Origin: Corallococcus sp.
GTDB lineage: Bacteria; Bacillota; Clostridia; Christensenellales; CAG-314
NCBI GenBank assembly: GCA_023665205.1
Contig: JAMPEJ010000005.1
Coordinates: 1 to 64,000 of the forward strand
DNA: 64,000 bases
Direction: 5' to 3'
Part shown: positions 16,968-26,005 of the stretch, piece by piece
How the letters are laid out: each line of letters begins with the position of its first letter
Numbering within the stretch: position 1 is the first letter of the stretch
The notes under the pieces: generated by a model
Told to the model about the DNA's origin: nothing
The model's database searches: none
What the model saw: only the letters and a program-made list of their open reading frames with translations
Translations under genes and position numbers: made by a program

Positions 16968-17005
16968 AAAAAGGTAAGGCTATGGTTGCAAGCCCCACCT
17001 TTTTC
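16968..17005 (-). terminator. Intrinsic terminator between rpsO and pnp
   Basis: Minus strand AAAAAGGT-gg-GGCT ... AGCC-tt-ACCTTTTTT: two stem segments around a 2x2 internal mismatch, followed by T6. It starts 8 bases after the rpsO stop and probably allows partial read-through to pnp. Confidence 0.75.
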
Positions 17006-17012
17006 GGTTACG

Positions 17013-17267
17013 TTATTTTCTCAAGCCGAGTTCGGCAATGATTTTACGGTACTTTTCGATATCCGTTTGTTTGAGATAATCCAAAAGCCCCTTTCTGCGA
17101 CCTACCATTTGCAGCAGACCTCTGCGGCTGTGGTGATCCTTTTGGTGCGTTTTTAGGTGCTCGGTGAGGTGGTTGATACGCTCTGTGAGCAACGCGATTT
17201 GCACTTCCGGCGAACCTGTGTCGCCTTCCTTTCTGCCAAACTTTGCGATGATTTCCTGTTTGTTCAT
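17013..17267 (-). CDS. rpsO: 30S ribosomal protein S15 (uS15)
   Basis: An 84-residue protein with the S15 landmarks: [18 protein letters not shown] near residues 14-31, [19 protein letters not shown] at ~33-51, and [12 protein letters not shown]15 binds the central domain of 16S rRNA early in assembly and in several bacteria represses its own mRNA. ATG 17267 has AAGGAG upstream. It has a promoter and a structured leader, and a terminator follows. Confidence 0.97.
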   Translation of the reverse strand: MNKQEIIAKFGRKEGDTGSPEVQIALLTERINHLTEHLKTHQKDHHSRRGLLQMVGRRKGLLDYLKQTDIEKYRKIIAELGLRK

Positions 17268-17364
17268 TGTGTTGTTCTCCTTTTATATATTTGCCGCAAT
17301 CCGAGAAGAAAGTCGGAGCGATCTATCTTCCCAGAACACGGTCATCTGCCCAAAAGGCAGTGTT
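17268..17364 (-). promoter_or_regulatory. Structured 5' leader of rpsO, possible S15 autoregulatory site
   Basis: The leader contains two hairpins. The first has outer arms AACAC/GTGTT (17360-17364 with 17335-17339) enclosing a CTGCC/GGCAG hairpin. The second is CCGA/TCGG inside CGC/GCG (~17297-17323), ending shortly before the ribosome site. Ribosomal protein S15 regulates its own synthesis through such leaders in several phyla. Regulation here is inferred. Confidence 0.4.
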
Positions 17365-17370
17365 TTACCT

Positions 17371-17400
17371 AAAATACAGATAATACTGTTTTAACGGCAA
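17371..17400 (-). promoter_or_regulatory. Promoter of rpsO
   Basis: Minus strand TTGCCG, 18-bp spacer, TATTTT, directly upstream of the structured leader. A moderate match to the sigma-A consensus. Confidence 0.4.
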
Positions 17401-17495
17401 TCTTATACAGAATACACATTGCGTCTATCGACCTAGATAACCGTACGTATTGCGTTTTGCCTCGCGCGTTTATCAACTCGCAGACGTTATGTCAA

Positions 17496-19565
17496 CTATT
17501 CCTTATCTGCTTCCGGAGCGGAAGAGAAATTTTCCGGACGCTCCATAAGCGCTTTGCGGGAAAGAGTGATGCGTTTCTGTTCGGCGTCGAATTCCAAAAC
17601 TTCCACTTCCACCTCGTCGCCGACCTTCAATACTTTGTTGATGTCGTCAATCCATTCCCAAGAATAGTTGGATACGTGCAACAAACCGTCGATATGTTTA
17701 TCCAATTCGATAAAAGCACCGTACGGCATCAAACGTGCAACCTTACCTTTTACTATGGTACCAACGGGGAATTTTTCCTCCGCAAGTTCCCAAGGTTTGG
17801 GTTGAAGTTGTTTGTATCCCAAAGATACGCGGTTGTTTTCTCTGTCCAAAGCAAGCACTACAAACTCGTAGGTATTGCCGATTTCCAAAACGTCTGCCGG
17901 ACCGTTTACGCGTTCCCAAGAAAGGTCGGAAGTATGAGCCAAGCAATCGAAACCGCGAACGTCTACGAAAGCGCCGAAACTTGCAAAACGCAAAACCTTG
18001 CCTTCGACAATTTCCTGTTCTTCGATATTGTTCCAAAATTCGTCTTCCTTCTCCTTGCGCTCTGCAAGCAAAATCGCCTTTTGGCTTGCATAGATTACGT
18101 GTTTGGAGTCGTCTACTTTATCTTCGGAAGAAACCAAGCGCAGAGTTTTGCCGACGTATTTGTCCAGTTCCTTTACAAAACCGATTTTTATTTGAGAAGC
18201 GTGCACTACGACGGTGTAACTGCCGAGTCTTCCCGTCAGGCAATTTTTGCCCGTGCGAGTCATCGTAACGGAGAATTCCTTGCCTTCCTTTATACCGCCG
18301 ACAAGTTCGTCGTCCTTATAACGCTCGTCTATCACTTTTTTGGAAAGGGTAATGCCCTTGTCTACGGAAATGACCGCGCACTCGATAGTCGCGTCGGGAT
18401 CGGCTTTCAACTCGGCTTTGACCGCTTTGTAATCGCCGTCCATCGCCAACTCTTCGTTGGGGATAAACCCTTCTTTTTTGGCGTTGGGTATGCTTACGTA
18501 TACTCCGTCTTCCGACATCAAAACGACGCGGCACTTTACCTTTTGTCCGGGACGGTATCTGGGACCTTCCTTTATTTGAGACACGGCTTTTGCCAACATT
18601 GCTTCGTTTTTGTCCATCACCTTTTCTTCTGCCGCCGACTCCGCCGCAACAGGCGCCGCTTCGTTTGCCGTTTCCGGTTGTACTTCCGCTACCGTTTGCG
18701 CTGCCGTTGCTTCAGCGTCTACCGTTTCCACTGCTACGGTTTCTTTTGCACTGTCTACCATTCTTTCCAAAACCCCCTTGATCAACTCGGTCGGAGTTGA
18801 TGCTCCCGAAATGATGCATACATTTCGTTTGTTATTTAAGTCGATATCACGCGCGTTTGCGCCGTCGCACAAAACCGTCGGACAGTTTTGCGATGCGATT
18901 TGAACAAGTCGGTTTGTGTTGGAACTGTGTTTGTCCCCCACGACCACCGCCAAATCGCACTGCTTGGACAGCATTTGGGCATAATATTGCCTTTGTGTAG
19001 TAGTATAACAAATTGTGTTGAATATTTCAAGCGTTTTGACGCCATCTGCAAAAATATTTTGCAAAGTTTTTTCAAAGGAACGCGTATCGAAGGTCGTTTG
19101 GAACAATACCAAAGCTTTTTCACACCCGGAAATACGCAATTCGCCCTTACCGTCAAAGACTGTCGCCGTATTTTGACACCATCCGTTTATCCCCTGTATT
19201 TCCGGATGAACCGCGTCGCCGACAAGCACTATTTTGTAGCCCTCGTCGTGGTACTTTTTTGCTTTTTTTTGTATTGCTGATACGTAAGGACAGGTAGCGT
19301 CGACAACGGTAAGTCCTTTTTCGCGGGCACGGTCAAACACCTGAGGAGGCGCGCCGTGCGCTCGGATTATAACCGTTTCTCCGTCCGGCACGTCCTCGAT
19401 ACTGTCGACGGTCACAACGCCTTTTTCTTTTAACATATCCACCACGTGCGCGTTGTGGACCAACTTGCCCAAACAAAACGCCCTGCCGGAAACTGACAAG
19501 GCTTTTGTAATAGCAGTGGACACGCCCGTGCAAAAACCGTATTCCTTTGGGAGAAGTATTCTCAT
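17496..19565 (-). CDS. ispH: IspH-S1 fusion: HMBPP reductase joined to four S1 RNA-binding domains
   Basis: A 689-residue fusion. Residues 1-~280 are IspH, which makes IPP and DMAPP from HMBPP in the MEP pathway. The three iron-sulfur cysteines are present (Cys12 in GFCTG, Cys92 in ATCPYV, Cys186 in NTICYTT) with the substrate motif GDKHSSNT at 210-217. An Ala/Glu/Val-rich linker (~285-325) leads to four S1 repeats (starting near 340, 425, 510 and 595), the last two being the best conserved (FASFGAFVDV and LMPYGAFIEL). This fusion is known in Clostridia, where it may supply ribosomal protein S1 function. It overlaps plsC by one base. A neighbouring cmk, usual in this cluster, is missing. Confidence 0.95.
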   Translation of the reverse strand: MRILLPKEYGFCTGVSTAITKALSVSGRAFCLGKLVHNAHVVDMLKEKGVVTVDSIEDVPDGETVIIRAHGAPPQVFDRAREKGLTVVDATCPYVSAIQKKAKKYHDEGYKIVLVGDAVHPEIQGINGWCQNTATVFDGKGELRISGCEKALVLFQTTFDTRSFEKTLQNIFADGVKTLEIFNTICYTTTQRQYYAQMLSKQCDLAVVVGDKHSSNTNRLVQIASQNCPTVLCDGANARDIDLNNKRNVCIISGASTPTELIKGVLERMVDSAKETVAVETVDAEATAAQTVAEVQPETANEAAPVAAESAAEEKVMDKNEAMLAKAVSQIKEGPRYRPGQKVKCRVVLMSEDGVYVSIPNAKKEGFIPNEELAMDGDYKAVKAELKADPDATIECAVISVDKGITLSKKVIDERYKDDELVGGIKEGKEFSVTMTRTGKNCLTGRLGSYTVVVHASQIKIGFVKELDKYVGKTLRLVSSEDKVDDSKHVIYASQKAILLAERKEKEDEFWNNIEEQEIVEGKVLRFASFGAFVDVRGFDCLAHTSDLSWERVNGPADVLEIGNTYEFVVLALDRENNRVSLGYKQLQPKPWELAEEKFPVGTIVKGKVARLMPYGAFIELDKHIDGLLHVSNYSWEWIDDINKVLKVGDEVEVEVLEFDAEQKRITLSRKALMERPENFSSAPEADKE

Positions 19566-20287
19566 TATTTACCCTCGCCCTCGTTTGCGGCAAATTGATT
19601 TTCCTGCGTTTTTTGTTTTTGGTTGTAGCGGTTGATTTTTTCCACTTCTTTCTTGGAAAGTTTGCGACGACGTTTGCCTTTTTTCGCAAGCGTTTCGTCC
19701 AATCGGATACGCAATTCGTCCACCTTGCAACGGATATGCTCTGTGGCCTCCGCAAGCACTTCTTTTGTAAGCGGCTTGCCGTAGAATTCGTCCAAAGTAA
19801 ATTCGTCGCCTATCAGTATGTAATTCTTGTGAAAAGCCTTGGATTTATCCCAAATACAAAAAGGCCGCACGGGCGAATGCGTTTTGAGCGCAAACATAGC
19901 CGCGCCCGTATGGAATGGCTGCAAGCAGTCGGTTCGCGGATTGCGCGTGCCCTCGGGGAACAACCCCACTATTTTGTCGTCGTGGAGATTTTTCAAAATG
20001 GCTTTCGTTGCGGCAAGATCCACTTCGCCGCGGTGAACCGGAACGAAATCCAATCCCTTAAATACCCAATTCAGCACTGCGGAACGGTCGAACTCCGCCT
20101 TGTAAACGAATGACAGCCAAGTTTTTGACCACATGGTGTACACCACGGGATCCCAACCGGAAATGTGATTACCTACAAGTAGCGTTTTCCGTTTGGGCAG
20201 TTTGCGAGGGCCTATCACCTTGACGGGAAAGAAAGGCTTGACCAAGATCCTTGCTATTGACGCTATCAGTACTACAAATTTGTTCAC
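19565..20287 (-). CDS. plsC: 1-acyl-sn-glycerol-3-phosphate acyltransferase
   Basis: A 240-residue PlsC-family protein with an N-terminal membrane helix. Catalytic motif NHISGWD (His41, Asp46) and the glycerophosphate-binding FPEGTRN at 110-116 are intact, together with a motif-II-like VYKAEFDR. It acylates lysophosphatidic acid to phosphatidic acid at the inner membrane face. The start is GTG at 20287 with GGAGG four bases upstream. The last ~50 residues (KKGKRRRKLSKKEVEKINRYN...) are an unusually basic, charged tail beyond the fold. It sits directly before ispH-rpsA, as in other Clostridia. Confidence 0.92.
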   Translation of the reverse strand: MNKFVVLIASIARILVKPFFPVKVIGPRKLPKRKTLLVGNHISGWDPVVYTMWSKTWLSFVYKAEFDRSAVLNWVFKGLDFVPVHRGEVDLAATKAILKNLHDDKIVGLFPEGTRNPRTDCLQPFHTGAAMFALKTHSPVRPFCIWDKSKAFHKNYILIGDEFTLDEFYGKPLTKEVLAEATEHIRCKVDELRIRLDETLAKKGKRRRKLSKKEVEKINRYNQKQKTQENQFAANEGEGK

Positions 20288-20533
20288 GGAACCTCCGAGA
20301 GTCCTTTACTTTTATTCTAGTTGTTATACGCTTTTGTATGCAGCGTGCGCCGCAAACTACGCCGTTAAACAGCAGGCGACGTTATTGACTTGCCTGCGTA
20401 AAATACGTTATACAAATAATCACGCGGAAAAACGATACTCGGCACAGGCGCGTCTTACATACAAAACCGATTAGATTCTATACACAACCTTTGCAAAAAG
20501 ATTTTAACAAACGCGCAGAAAAATTGCAACGGT

Positions 20534-20887
20534 TCAAGACAAATCCGGACGTAAAATTGCCGCGTCGCCGAGATACACAGGGATAAGAGTCGAACTTTGT
20601 TCCGTTTCCGCAAACACCGCCGCACGTATGCAAAAGGGTAGCATGCCTACAACAGACATTTCCTGCGAACACATAAAAGCGACGTTATCCATACAAAATT
20701 CCCTTCTTACGGCGGTTGCCGGATTAGCCGCGTCAAGATCGCGCGTTACGGTAAAAAATATCGCAGATACGTTTTTGTTTTCCAAACGGTTGCGGGAAAG
20801 GATTTCCCCGATCAATCGGGAAGCGTTCTGTGAGATACTTTCCGCCGTATTTTGAGCGCATACGGCGCCGCGGACGATTTTTAACAT
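20534..20887 (-). CDS. aroH: Chorismate mutase, AroH type
   Basis: A 117-residue protein matching the Bacillus AroH class: VRGAVCAQNTAESI at the N-terminus, the middle segment TVTRDLDAANPATAVRR (catalytic surroundings), CSQEMSVVGMLPFCIRAAVF, and a closing VYLGDAAILRPDLS. AroH converts chorismate to prephenate for Phe/Tyr synthesis and works as a trimer with active sites between subunits. ATG 20887 has GGAGG 11 bases upstream. It follows the HI0933-like gene by 6 bases, so the two are cotranscribed. No other aromatic-pathway gene is in the window. Confidence 0.9.
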   Translation of the reverse strand: MLKIVRGAVCAQNTAESISQNASRLIGEILSRNRLENKNVSAIFFTVTRDLDAANPATAVRREFCMDNVAFMCSQEMSVVGMLPFCIRAAVFAETEQSSTLIPVYLGDAAILRPDLS

Positions 20888-20893
20888 AACAGT

Positions 20894-22132
20894 TTATTCC
20901 TCCAGAGAAGCGGAAATGCCGCTGACGTAACCCGTGGACAATGCGATTTGGATATTGTAGCCGCCGGTAAGCGCGTCCACGTCCAGCACTTCGCCCGCAA
21001 AATACAAACCTTTTTGCAGTTTGCTTTGCATTGTTTTGGGATCTATTTCGCGTACGTCTACGCCGCCGCAAGTTACTATAGCGTTGTTGACGTCGTCCAA
21101 ACCGACAAACGGAAAAGAGAGATTTTTAAGCGTGCTTACCAAATCGGTGCGCTCGGCAGCGGAAATTTTATTTACTTTTTTATCAGGAAAAATACCGCAT
21201 TGACGCACTACTTCACCAACTAAGCGCGCGGGCAAAAGCGCGTCCAATGCGTTTTCAAAATTTTTGTTCATCCTTTCGGAAAAATCGCGCAGGACTCTGT
21301 CGTCCAACTTTTCAGAAGAAAGCGCAGGTTTCAAATCTAAACAAACTTGCGCGGAGCGTGCCCGACGGGAATCATAGTGAACGAAAGACGTCACACGCGA
21401 TGATAAAGTGAGCGCCGCAGGACCGGACACTCCGTCGTCGGTAAACAGCATTTCTCCGAACTCGCTTGCAACCGTCTTGCCTTCCGCGACAAAACTTATT
21501 TGTACGTTTTTGAGAGAAAGTCCCTCGAGAGCGGACGTCCCCTTGCATAAAATACGGCAGAGCGCAGGTTTTGGGTCAACCACCGTATGACCGAAATCAC
21601 GGGCAACGCAATAGCCGAAACCGTCGCTGCCGGTCGTTCGGTAACTGTAACCGCCGGTTGCAACAATTACTTTATCGCAAGATCGCACGCCTGCGGAAGT
21701 TTGCAGCAAAAAACCTTGTCCGAAATAGGAAACGGAGAAAACTTCGCAACCTAAAAGTACCGATACGCGTTCCTCCTCCAGCGCCTTGGTAAAAGTCTTG
21801 ATCACGTCGCTGGACTTGTCGCTTTGCGGAAAAACGCGGTTTCCGCGTTCTACCTTGAGCAGCAAACCGTGTTCGGAGCAAAAATCAATTGTGTTTTGCG
21901 GCGAAAATCTGTGAAGCGCCCCTTGCAAAAATTTGGGACTAGTAACGACGTTAGGCAAAAAATCGGCAACTGCGCAGTCGTTGGTAACGTTGCAACGGCC
22001 TTTACCGCTTATGTAAAGTTTTTTTCCCAGCTTTTCGTTTTTTTCCATCAATGTGACGCGAGCGCCGCAATTTGCCGCAGCCACTGCTGACATCATTCCG
22101 GCAGGGCCTCCGCCGATAACTACAATATCCAT
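20894..22132 (-). CDS. HI0933-family flavoprotein (YhiN-like, NAD(P)/FAD-dependent)
   Basis: A 412-residue flavoprotein. The FAD-binding GGGPAGMMSA lies at 7-16, and the family signature YISGKGRCNVTN at ~42-53. A second FAD-contact segment, VIVATGGYSYRTTGSDGFGY, is near 155-175, and the C-terminal TCGGVDVREIDP ... FAGEVLDVDALTGGYNIQ closes the fold. Members are called aminoacetone oxidase or BaiN-like proteins in annotation, but substrates are mostly unproven. ATG 22132 has GGAGG upstream. It is part of the surE to plsC gene string, which is conserved in order in Clostridia. Confidence 0.9.
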   Translation of the reverse strand: MDIVVIGGGPAGMMSAVAAANCGARVTLMEKNEKLGKKLYISGKGRCNVTNDCAVADFLPNVVTSPKFLQGALHRFSPQNTIDFCSEHGLLLKVERGNRVFPQSDKSSDVIKTFTKALEEERVSVLLGCEVFSVSYFGQGFLLQTSAGVRSCDKVIVATGGYSYRTTGSDGFGYCVARDFGHTVVDPKPALCRILCKGTSALEGLSLKNVQISFVAEGKTVASEFGEMLFTDDGVSGPAALTLSSRVTSFVHYDSRRARSAQVCLDLKPALSSEKLDDRVLRDFSERMNKNFENALDALLPARLVGEVVRQCGIFPDKKVNKISAAERTDLVSTLKNLSFPFVGLDDVNNAIVTCGGVDVREIDPKTMQSKLQKGLYFAGEVLDVDALTGGYNIQIALSTGYVSGISASLEE

Positions 22133-22177
22133 AATTGCCTCCGACCAAACGGCGTTGCGAGATTTGTCTCTCCTGCG

Positions 22178-22930
22178 CTATTTTAGACGTTTTTCCAAAT
22201 GTTTAAGCGCGTAAATAGCGTCGAAATTAGTGCGCACTATGGAAAGCGGAGTGACGGTGATATAGCCTGCCTCCGACAGCGCGACGTCAGTGTCTTTTTC
22301 CTGCAAATCGCATCGGAAACCCGTGCTTACAAAGCAGTCTGGTTCGTCGGTTTGCGGTTCCATGTAGTCGTTGTAAAGTTTCGCTTCGCTGTGTTTTACA
22401 ACGCGCACGCCGCGTATTTGCTCGGCAGGTAAATCCGGCACGTTGATATTAAGCAACGTGTCCTTAATACTTATTTTACATAATTCGTCCAAATTGCGCA
22501 CAAGAAAGTCTACGGCCGTAACAAAACTGCCTCCGCGCCCTAAGCGGGAAAGCGCAATGCTTTTGTAACCGCACAAAACGCCTTCCTCCGCCGCGCCCAC
22601 CGTACCGGAATACAAAATGGCATTGCCGCTGTTTTCGCCGTTGTTAGGTCCGGAAACAAGCAAATCAAACGGAATTTTGAGGACGCTTTCCGCAAATTTA
22701 ACGCAGTCGGACGGAGTGCCGGAAAATGCGTACGCTTCCGTTGCATTAAAGTAGTTTTCCATACGCTTGACGTACAGACGTTTGAAAAAGCATGCCCCGT
22801 GTGCGGTAGCAGAACGCTGACCGTCCGGCGCCACAACGTACACTTGGTGGTTAAGCGAACTCAGGCGCTGACAAAGCAGCCCCAAGCCTTCGGAATCTAT
22901 TCCGTCGTCGTTTGTAAGAAGTATTTTCAT
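22178..22930 (-). CDS. surE: 5'/3'-nucleotidase SurE
   Basis: A 250-residue protein starting MKILLTNDDGIDSEG; Asp8 and Asp9 are the metal ligands. Further family motifs are VVAPDGQRSATAHG (~36-49), YAFSGTPSDCVKFA and VSGPNNGENSG with the catalytic Asn residues, and YSGTVGAAEEG. SurE dephosphorylates nucleoside monophosphates and is linked to stationary-phase survival in other bacteria. ATG 22930 has AAGGAAA upstream. Length is typical. Confidence 0.95.
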   Translation of the reverse strand: MKILLTNDDGIDSEGLGLLCQRLSSLNHQVYVVAPDGQRSATAHGACFFKRLYVKRMENYFNATEAYAFSGTPSDCVKFAESVLKIPFDLLVSGPNNGENSGNAILYSGTVGAAEEGVLCGYKSIALSRLGRGGSFVTAVDFLVRNLDELCKISIKDTLLNINVPDLPAEQIRGVRVVKHSEAKLYNDYMEPQTDEPDCFVSTGFRCDLQEKDTDVALSEAGYITVTPLSIVRTNFDAIYALKHLEKRLK

Positions 22931-23061
22931 ATAGATTTTCCTTTGCGGTATTTAATATCCGGTTGCAATATCGACATAATAGCGTCTCCTTGCTTTACGG
23001 CGACACAAACGCAAAACTTCGGAAACGTATCGCATATAACTCCGCGTAACGGATAATTACG

Positions 23062-23769
23062 TCACTTCAGGGATTTGATATAGGCAAGTTCTTTGTCGTT
23101 TAGAAAACGGTACTTGCCGCGCTGCAAACCGCCCAAATGCAACTCGCCCACGGAAACGCGTTTCAAAAACTCCACCTCTTTGCCGACGCACTCGAACATC
23201 TTTTTGATTTGGTGATTGCGGCCTTCCGTCACCGTTATTTCAACGCGCGTGTGATGCTCGTCGCGTTGAACTATTTTGACTTTGGCAGGCGCTGTAGGAG
23301 AGCCGTCTACGGTCACTCCTTGCTCCAACTGTTTGCGTTCGGTCTCGGCTAGAGAGCCGGACAGGCGTGCGACGTAAGTTTTTTCCACTTTGTTTTTGGG
23401 ATGAGTAAGTTTGTTTGCCGCGTCGCCGTCGTTGGTAAGCAGCAACAGCCCCTCCGTGTCGTAGTCGAGCCGCCCTACCGGGAACAAACGCGCAGGCACT
23501 CCGTCTACGAGATCCATGACGGTCTTGCGTCCCAATTCGTCCTTTACGGTGGTAACGTAACCTTTGGGTTTGTGCAGCATTACGTAAAAGTTTTTAGCCT
23601 TTTGCCCTATGCGCCTACCTCGAACGGTCACTTGATCGTCATCGCCTACGACCGCCCCCAAAGCGGCGATTTTACCGTTGACTTTCACTTCTCCGTTTTG
23701 AATTATTCTATCGCACTCGCGTCTGCTGCCAACTCCGCATGCGGCCAAATATTTATTAAGTCTTTCCAT
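23062..23769 (-). CDS. rluB: 23S rRNA pseudouridine synthase, RluB/RsuA family
   Basis: A 235-residue protein: an S4 RNA-binding domain at residues ~2-50 (ERLNKYLAACGVGSRRECDRII), then the catalytic domain with GRLDYDTEGLLLLTNDG, Asp102 being the catalytic aspartate, and EGRNHQIKKMFECVG near 182. RluB-type enzymes modify helix 89 of 23S rRNA. ATG 23769 follows AGAGG. The linkage to scpAB, ytfI and gerW genes upstream matches other Firmicutes, where rluB follows scpB. Confidence 0.93.
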   Translation of the reverse strand: MERLNKYLAACGVGSRRECDRIIQNGEVKVNGKIAALGAVVGDDDQVTVRGRRIGQKAKNFYVMLHKPKGYVTTVKDELGRKTVMDLVDGVPARLFPVGRLDYDTEGLLLLTNDGDAANKLTHPKNKVEKTYVARLSGSLAETERKQLEQGVTVDGSPTAPAKVKIVQRDEHHTRVEITVTEGRNHQIKKMFECVGKEVEFLKRVSVGELHLGGLQRGKYRFLNDKELAYIKSLK

Positions 23770-24284
23770 AAATTTCCTCTTATCCTGCGCAACGGTTCCG
23801 TGCGCCGAAATAATTTTGCAAGCATATCGCCAACTGCGTTCACCGCTTTAGTAACGATAAAAATAACGCACGCTGTTTCTTAGCCGCAGCAACAATCCTT
23901 CGTCAAAAAAATCACACACGACCGCGCCACCGCCGATCCGCGCGGCGGAAGATTCTTTGCCGCCGCAGTTATCTGCAAAATACGACAAAAAAGATTACTG
24001 AATAATATAGTAACCTTTTTGAGCGGAAATTGCAAGTATTTTGTTATTTAGATATATTATTGATAAATTGCGGCTAAATTTGCCTTTTCTATATGCAAAA
24101 TCGTATGTTATGTCTGTAATAGTATTATGCAAAATACGTATTTTGACACATGGTTCGCCTATAGAAAAGGTGAAAACCTTACAAATCACCGAAAATAATC
24201 ACAAAGAGTTTTTTGAGATTTTTTTAACGGCGTACAGACAAAAGGGACAGACCGTTAAATTTGTAAGCCGCAACAGGTTTACAT
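23770..24284. other. Intergenic region between a DD-carboxypeptidase and rluB, no gene seen
   Basis: About 500 bases. A GC-rich inverted repeat CCGCC-N9-GGCGG near 23925-23945 (minus strand) is followed by GTGTGTGATTTTTTTG some 20 bases later and could be a weak terminator. The remainder is AT-rich, with no ORF bearing a ribosome site. Confidence 0.35.
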
Positions 24285-25334
24285 TTATTCTACCGGAATC
24301 AATTTGCGCGTAAACACCGTTGCGCCGTTCACGTCTACTTCTATTTTTTGTTCGTTTTCTTCTACATACACTCTCGTGGTCGCTTTTTCGCCCTCGGCAA
24401 GAGGATAGTAGAAGGGATCTTCGCAATAGTAGTAGGTGGGTTTACCGTGACGGTAAACGACGCCGCAAAGTTTGTTTTGAGGAACGACGCATTTCAATTC
24501 GTATTCCGCAAAAGCGGCATCCAAGAGGCTTGCCGTATCCTCGAACATAGGACCGCAGTTCAACACTACTACCACCACTTGCATACCGTTGCGCGTTGCA
24601 CTCCCCACAAAGCAACGACCGGCTTTTTTAGTATATCCGGTTTTTACCCCGTCGGCGCCTTCACAGTTGAAAAGCAGTTTGTTTTTGTTTGTCAGGACGC
24701 GCAAGTAGTCGTAGCCGTCGTTGCTGATTTTAGCGCTCTTAGTCGCAACGATTTCCGCAAAATCACGGTTTTTGAGGGCGTTGCAAGTGATGCGCGCCAA
24801 ATCTTTTGCCGTGGTATAGTGATTGTCGTCCGGCAATCCGTGCGGATTGGCAAAATTGCTGTTTTCGCAGCCGACGTTTTCGGCGGTCTCGTTCATCATT
24901 TTACAAAAGTTTTCCACCGTACCGCCGGTATTTAGAGCCAATGCTACTGCGCAATCGTTGCCGCTACGGAGCATCAGCCCTAGCAGCAGTTCGCGCACCG
25001 TAAGGCGTTCGCCGACGCGCAAATATACGGACGATCCCTCGATCCCGCAAGCTTCGGCAGGGATTTCCACAGACTTATCTAGATCCGGTTCGCGCTCTAT
25101 CACCGTCAAGGCTGTGACTATCTTGGTAGTGCTGGCCATTGGCAGTTGCGCATCGGCATTTTTTTGCCACAGAATGCGGCCGCTTGATTTTTCCATAACC
25201 ACTGCGCTTTGAGCGGAAGTTTGAAAATTTGCCGCAGCCTGTGCCGATCCGCTTAAAGACACAACCGCCGCAAACGTCAAACACAACAGCAGAACAAGAC
25301 ATATTAAATTTTTTGTCGTTTTTGTAGTAACCAT
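24285..25334 (-). CDS. dacF: D-alanyl-D-alanine carboxypeptidase (DacF-like)
   Basis: A 349-residue low-molecular-weight penicillin-binding protein, exported by a signal peptide (~residues 8-34). Its three active-site motifs are Ser68-X-X-Lys71 (MASTTK), SGN at 124-126 and KTG at 231-233. A C-terminal beta domain follows (~270-349). It trims pentapeptides in peptidoglycan, with DacF-type enzymes acting in spore cortex formation. The ATG at 25334 (MVTTKTTKN) is chosen because it leads directly into the signal peptide; upstream in-frame codons are Arg-rich and unlikely. No good ribosome site is seen. A second DD-carboxypeptidase lies at 30316. Confidence 0.9.
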   Translation of the reverse strand: MVTTKTTKNLICLVLLLCLTFAAVVSLSGSAQAAANFQTSAQSAVVMEKSSGRILWQKNADAQLPMASTTKIVTALTVIEREPDLDKSVEIPAEACGIEGSSVYLRVGERLTVRELLLGLMLRSGNDCAVALALNTGGTVENFCKMMNETAENVGCENSNFANPHGLPDDNHYTTAKDLARITCNALKNRDFAEIVATKSAKISNDGYDYLRVLTNKNKLLFNCEGADGVKTGYTKKAGRCFVGSATRNGMQVVVVVLNCGPMFEDTASLLDAAFAEYELKCVVPQNKLCGVVYRHGKPTYYYCEDPFYYPLAEGEKATTRVYVEENEQKIEVDVNGATVFTRKLIPVE

Positions 25335-25537
25335 ATATGTACGCCACGCTGTCCGTCGCGGAAAAGTCCGCCGGCTCGTCGGCACGCTAACGATTTATTT
25401 ATGCAACCGACTTGCCGCACGACTTCCAAGCGTATTTGCAAAAATCCGTCGACCTACGTAACGTTCAACGTATGCCGACGCAAAATAGCGTTTAGTGTAA
25501 GCGCAAATTACTTAAACTTACCGATCACGCTGCGTTG

Positions 25538-25909
25538 CTAGTTTTTGAAAGATTTTACAACGTCCTTTGCAACGTCGAAAATTTTGTTTGCAGTGCTTTC
25601 GCGGTCTGCCTCGATCACACGCACGCCCTCGCGGTCAATGACCAAAAATCCGACGGGAGTAAGACTTGCGCCGCCGCCGCTGCCGCCGGCGAAATTAGCC
25701 AAAGAACCGTCTCCGATAAACTTTTTTGGTGGAACTTTGTTGCCGTATTCGCCGCCGCCCGCCATAAACGCAAACGTGATTTGCGAAATAGGCATAATAG
25801 TCGTACCGTCCATAGTTACTATCGGCTTACCGATGATCGTATTTACTTCGGCGACCTTACTGAGATTAGAAACGGCGGTTTCCACAATATCGCTTATTTG
25901 TTGATCCAT
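25538..25909 (-). CDS. ytfJ: GerW/YtfJ family sporulation protein
   Basis: A 123-residue protein with the family's recognisable pattern: IIGKPIVTMDGTTIMPIS, a glycine-rich core with GGGEYGN and FAGGSGGGASLTPVGFLV, then IDREGVRVIEAD. GerW is made in the forespore in Bacillus and is needed for normal germination responses. ATG 25909 has AAGGAAG upstream. It follows a YtfI-like membrane protein by 97 bases, reproducing the ytfI-ytfJ order. Confidence 0.93.
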   Translation of the reverse strand: MDQQISDIVETAVSNLSKVAEVNTIIGKPIVTMDGTTIMPISQITFAFMAGGGEYGNKVPPKKFIGDGSLANFAGGSGGGASLTPVGFLVIDREGVRVIEADRESTANKIFDVAKDVVKSFKN

Positions 25910-26005
25910 ATTGCTTACTTCCTTTTGAAATTTGTTGTTTTTTTAAGTAAGACACATGCAATTTACAGTTGCAACAGTCCGAAATACAGCAACTTTTTTT
26001 GCCGC

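Noticed and set aside
17457-18800. A 447-codon open frame antisense to ispH-rpsA
   Set aside because: Shadow of the S1 repeats, as shown by its Tyr/Phe/Arg-rich repetitive translation.
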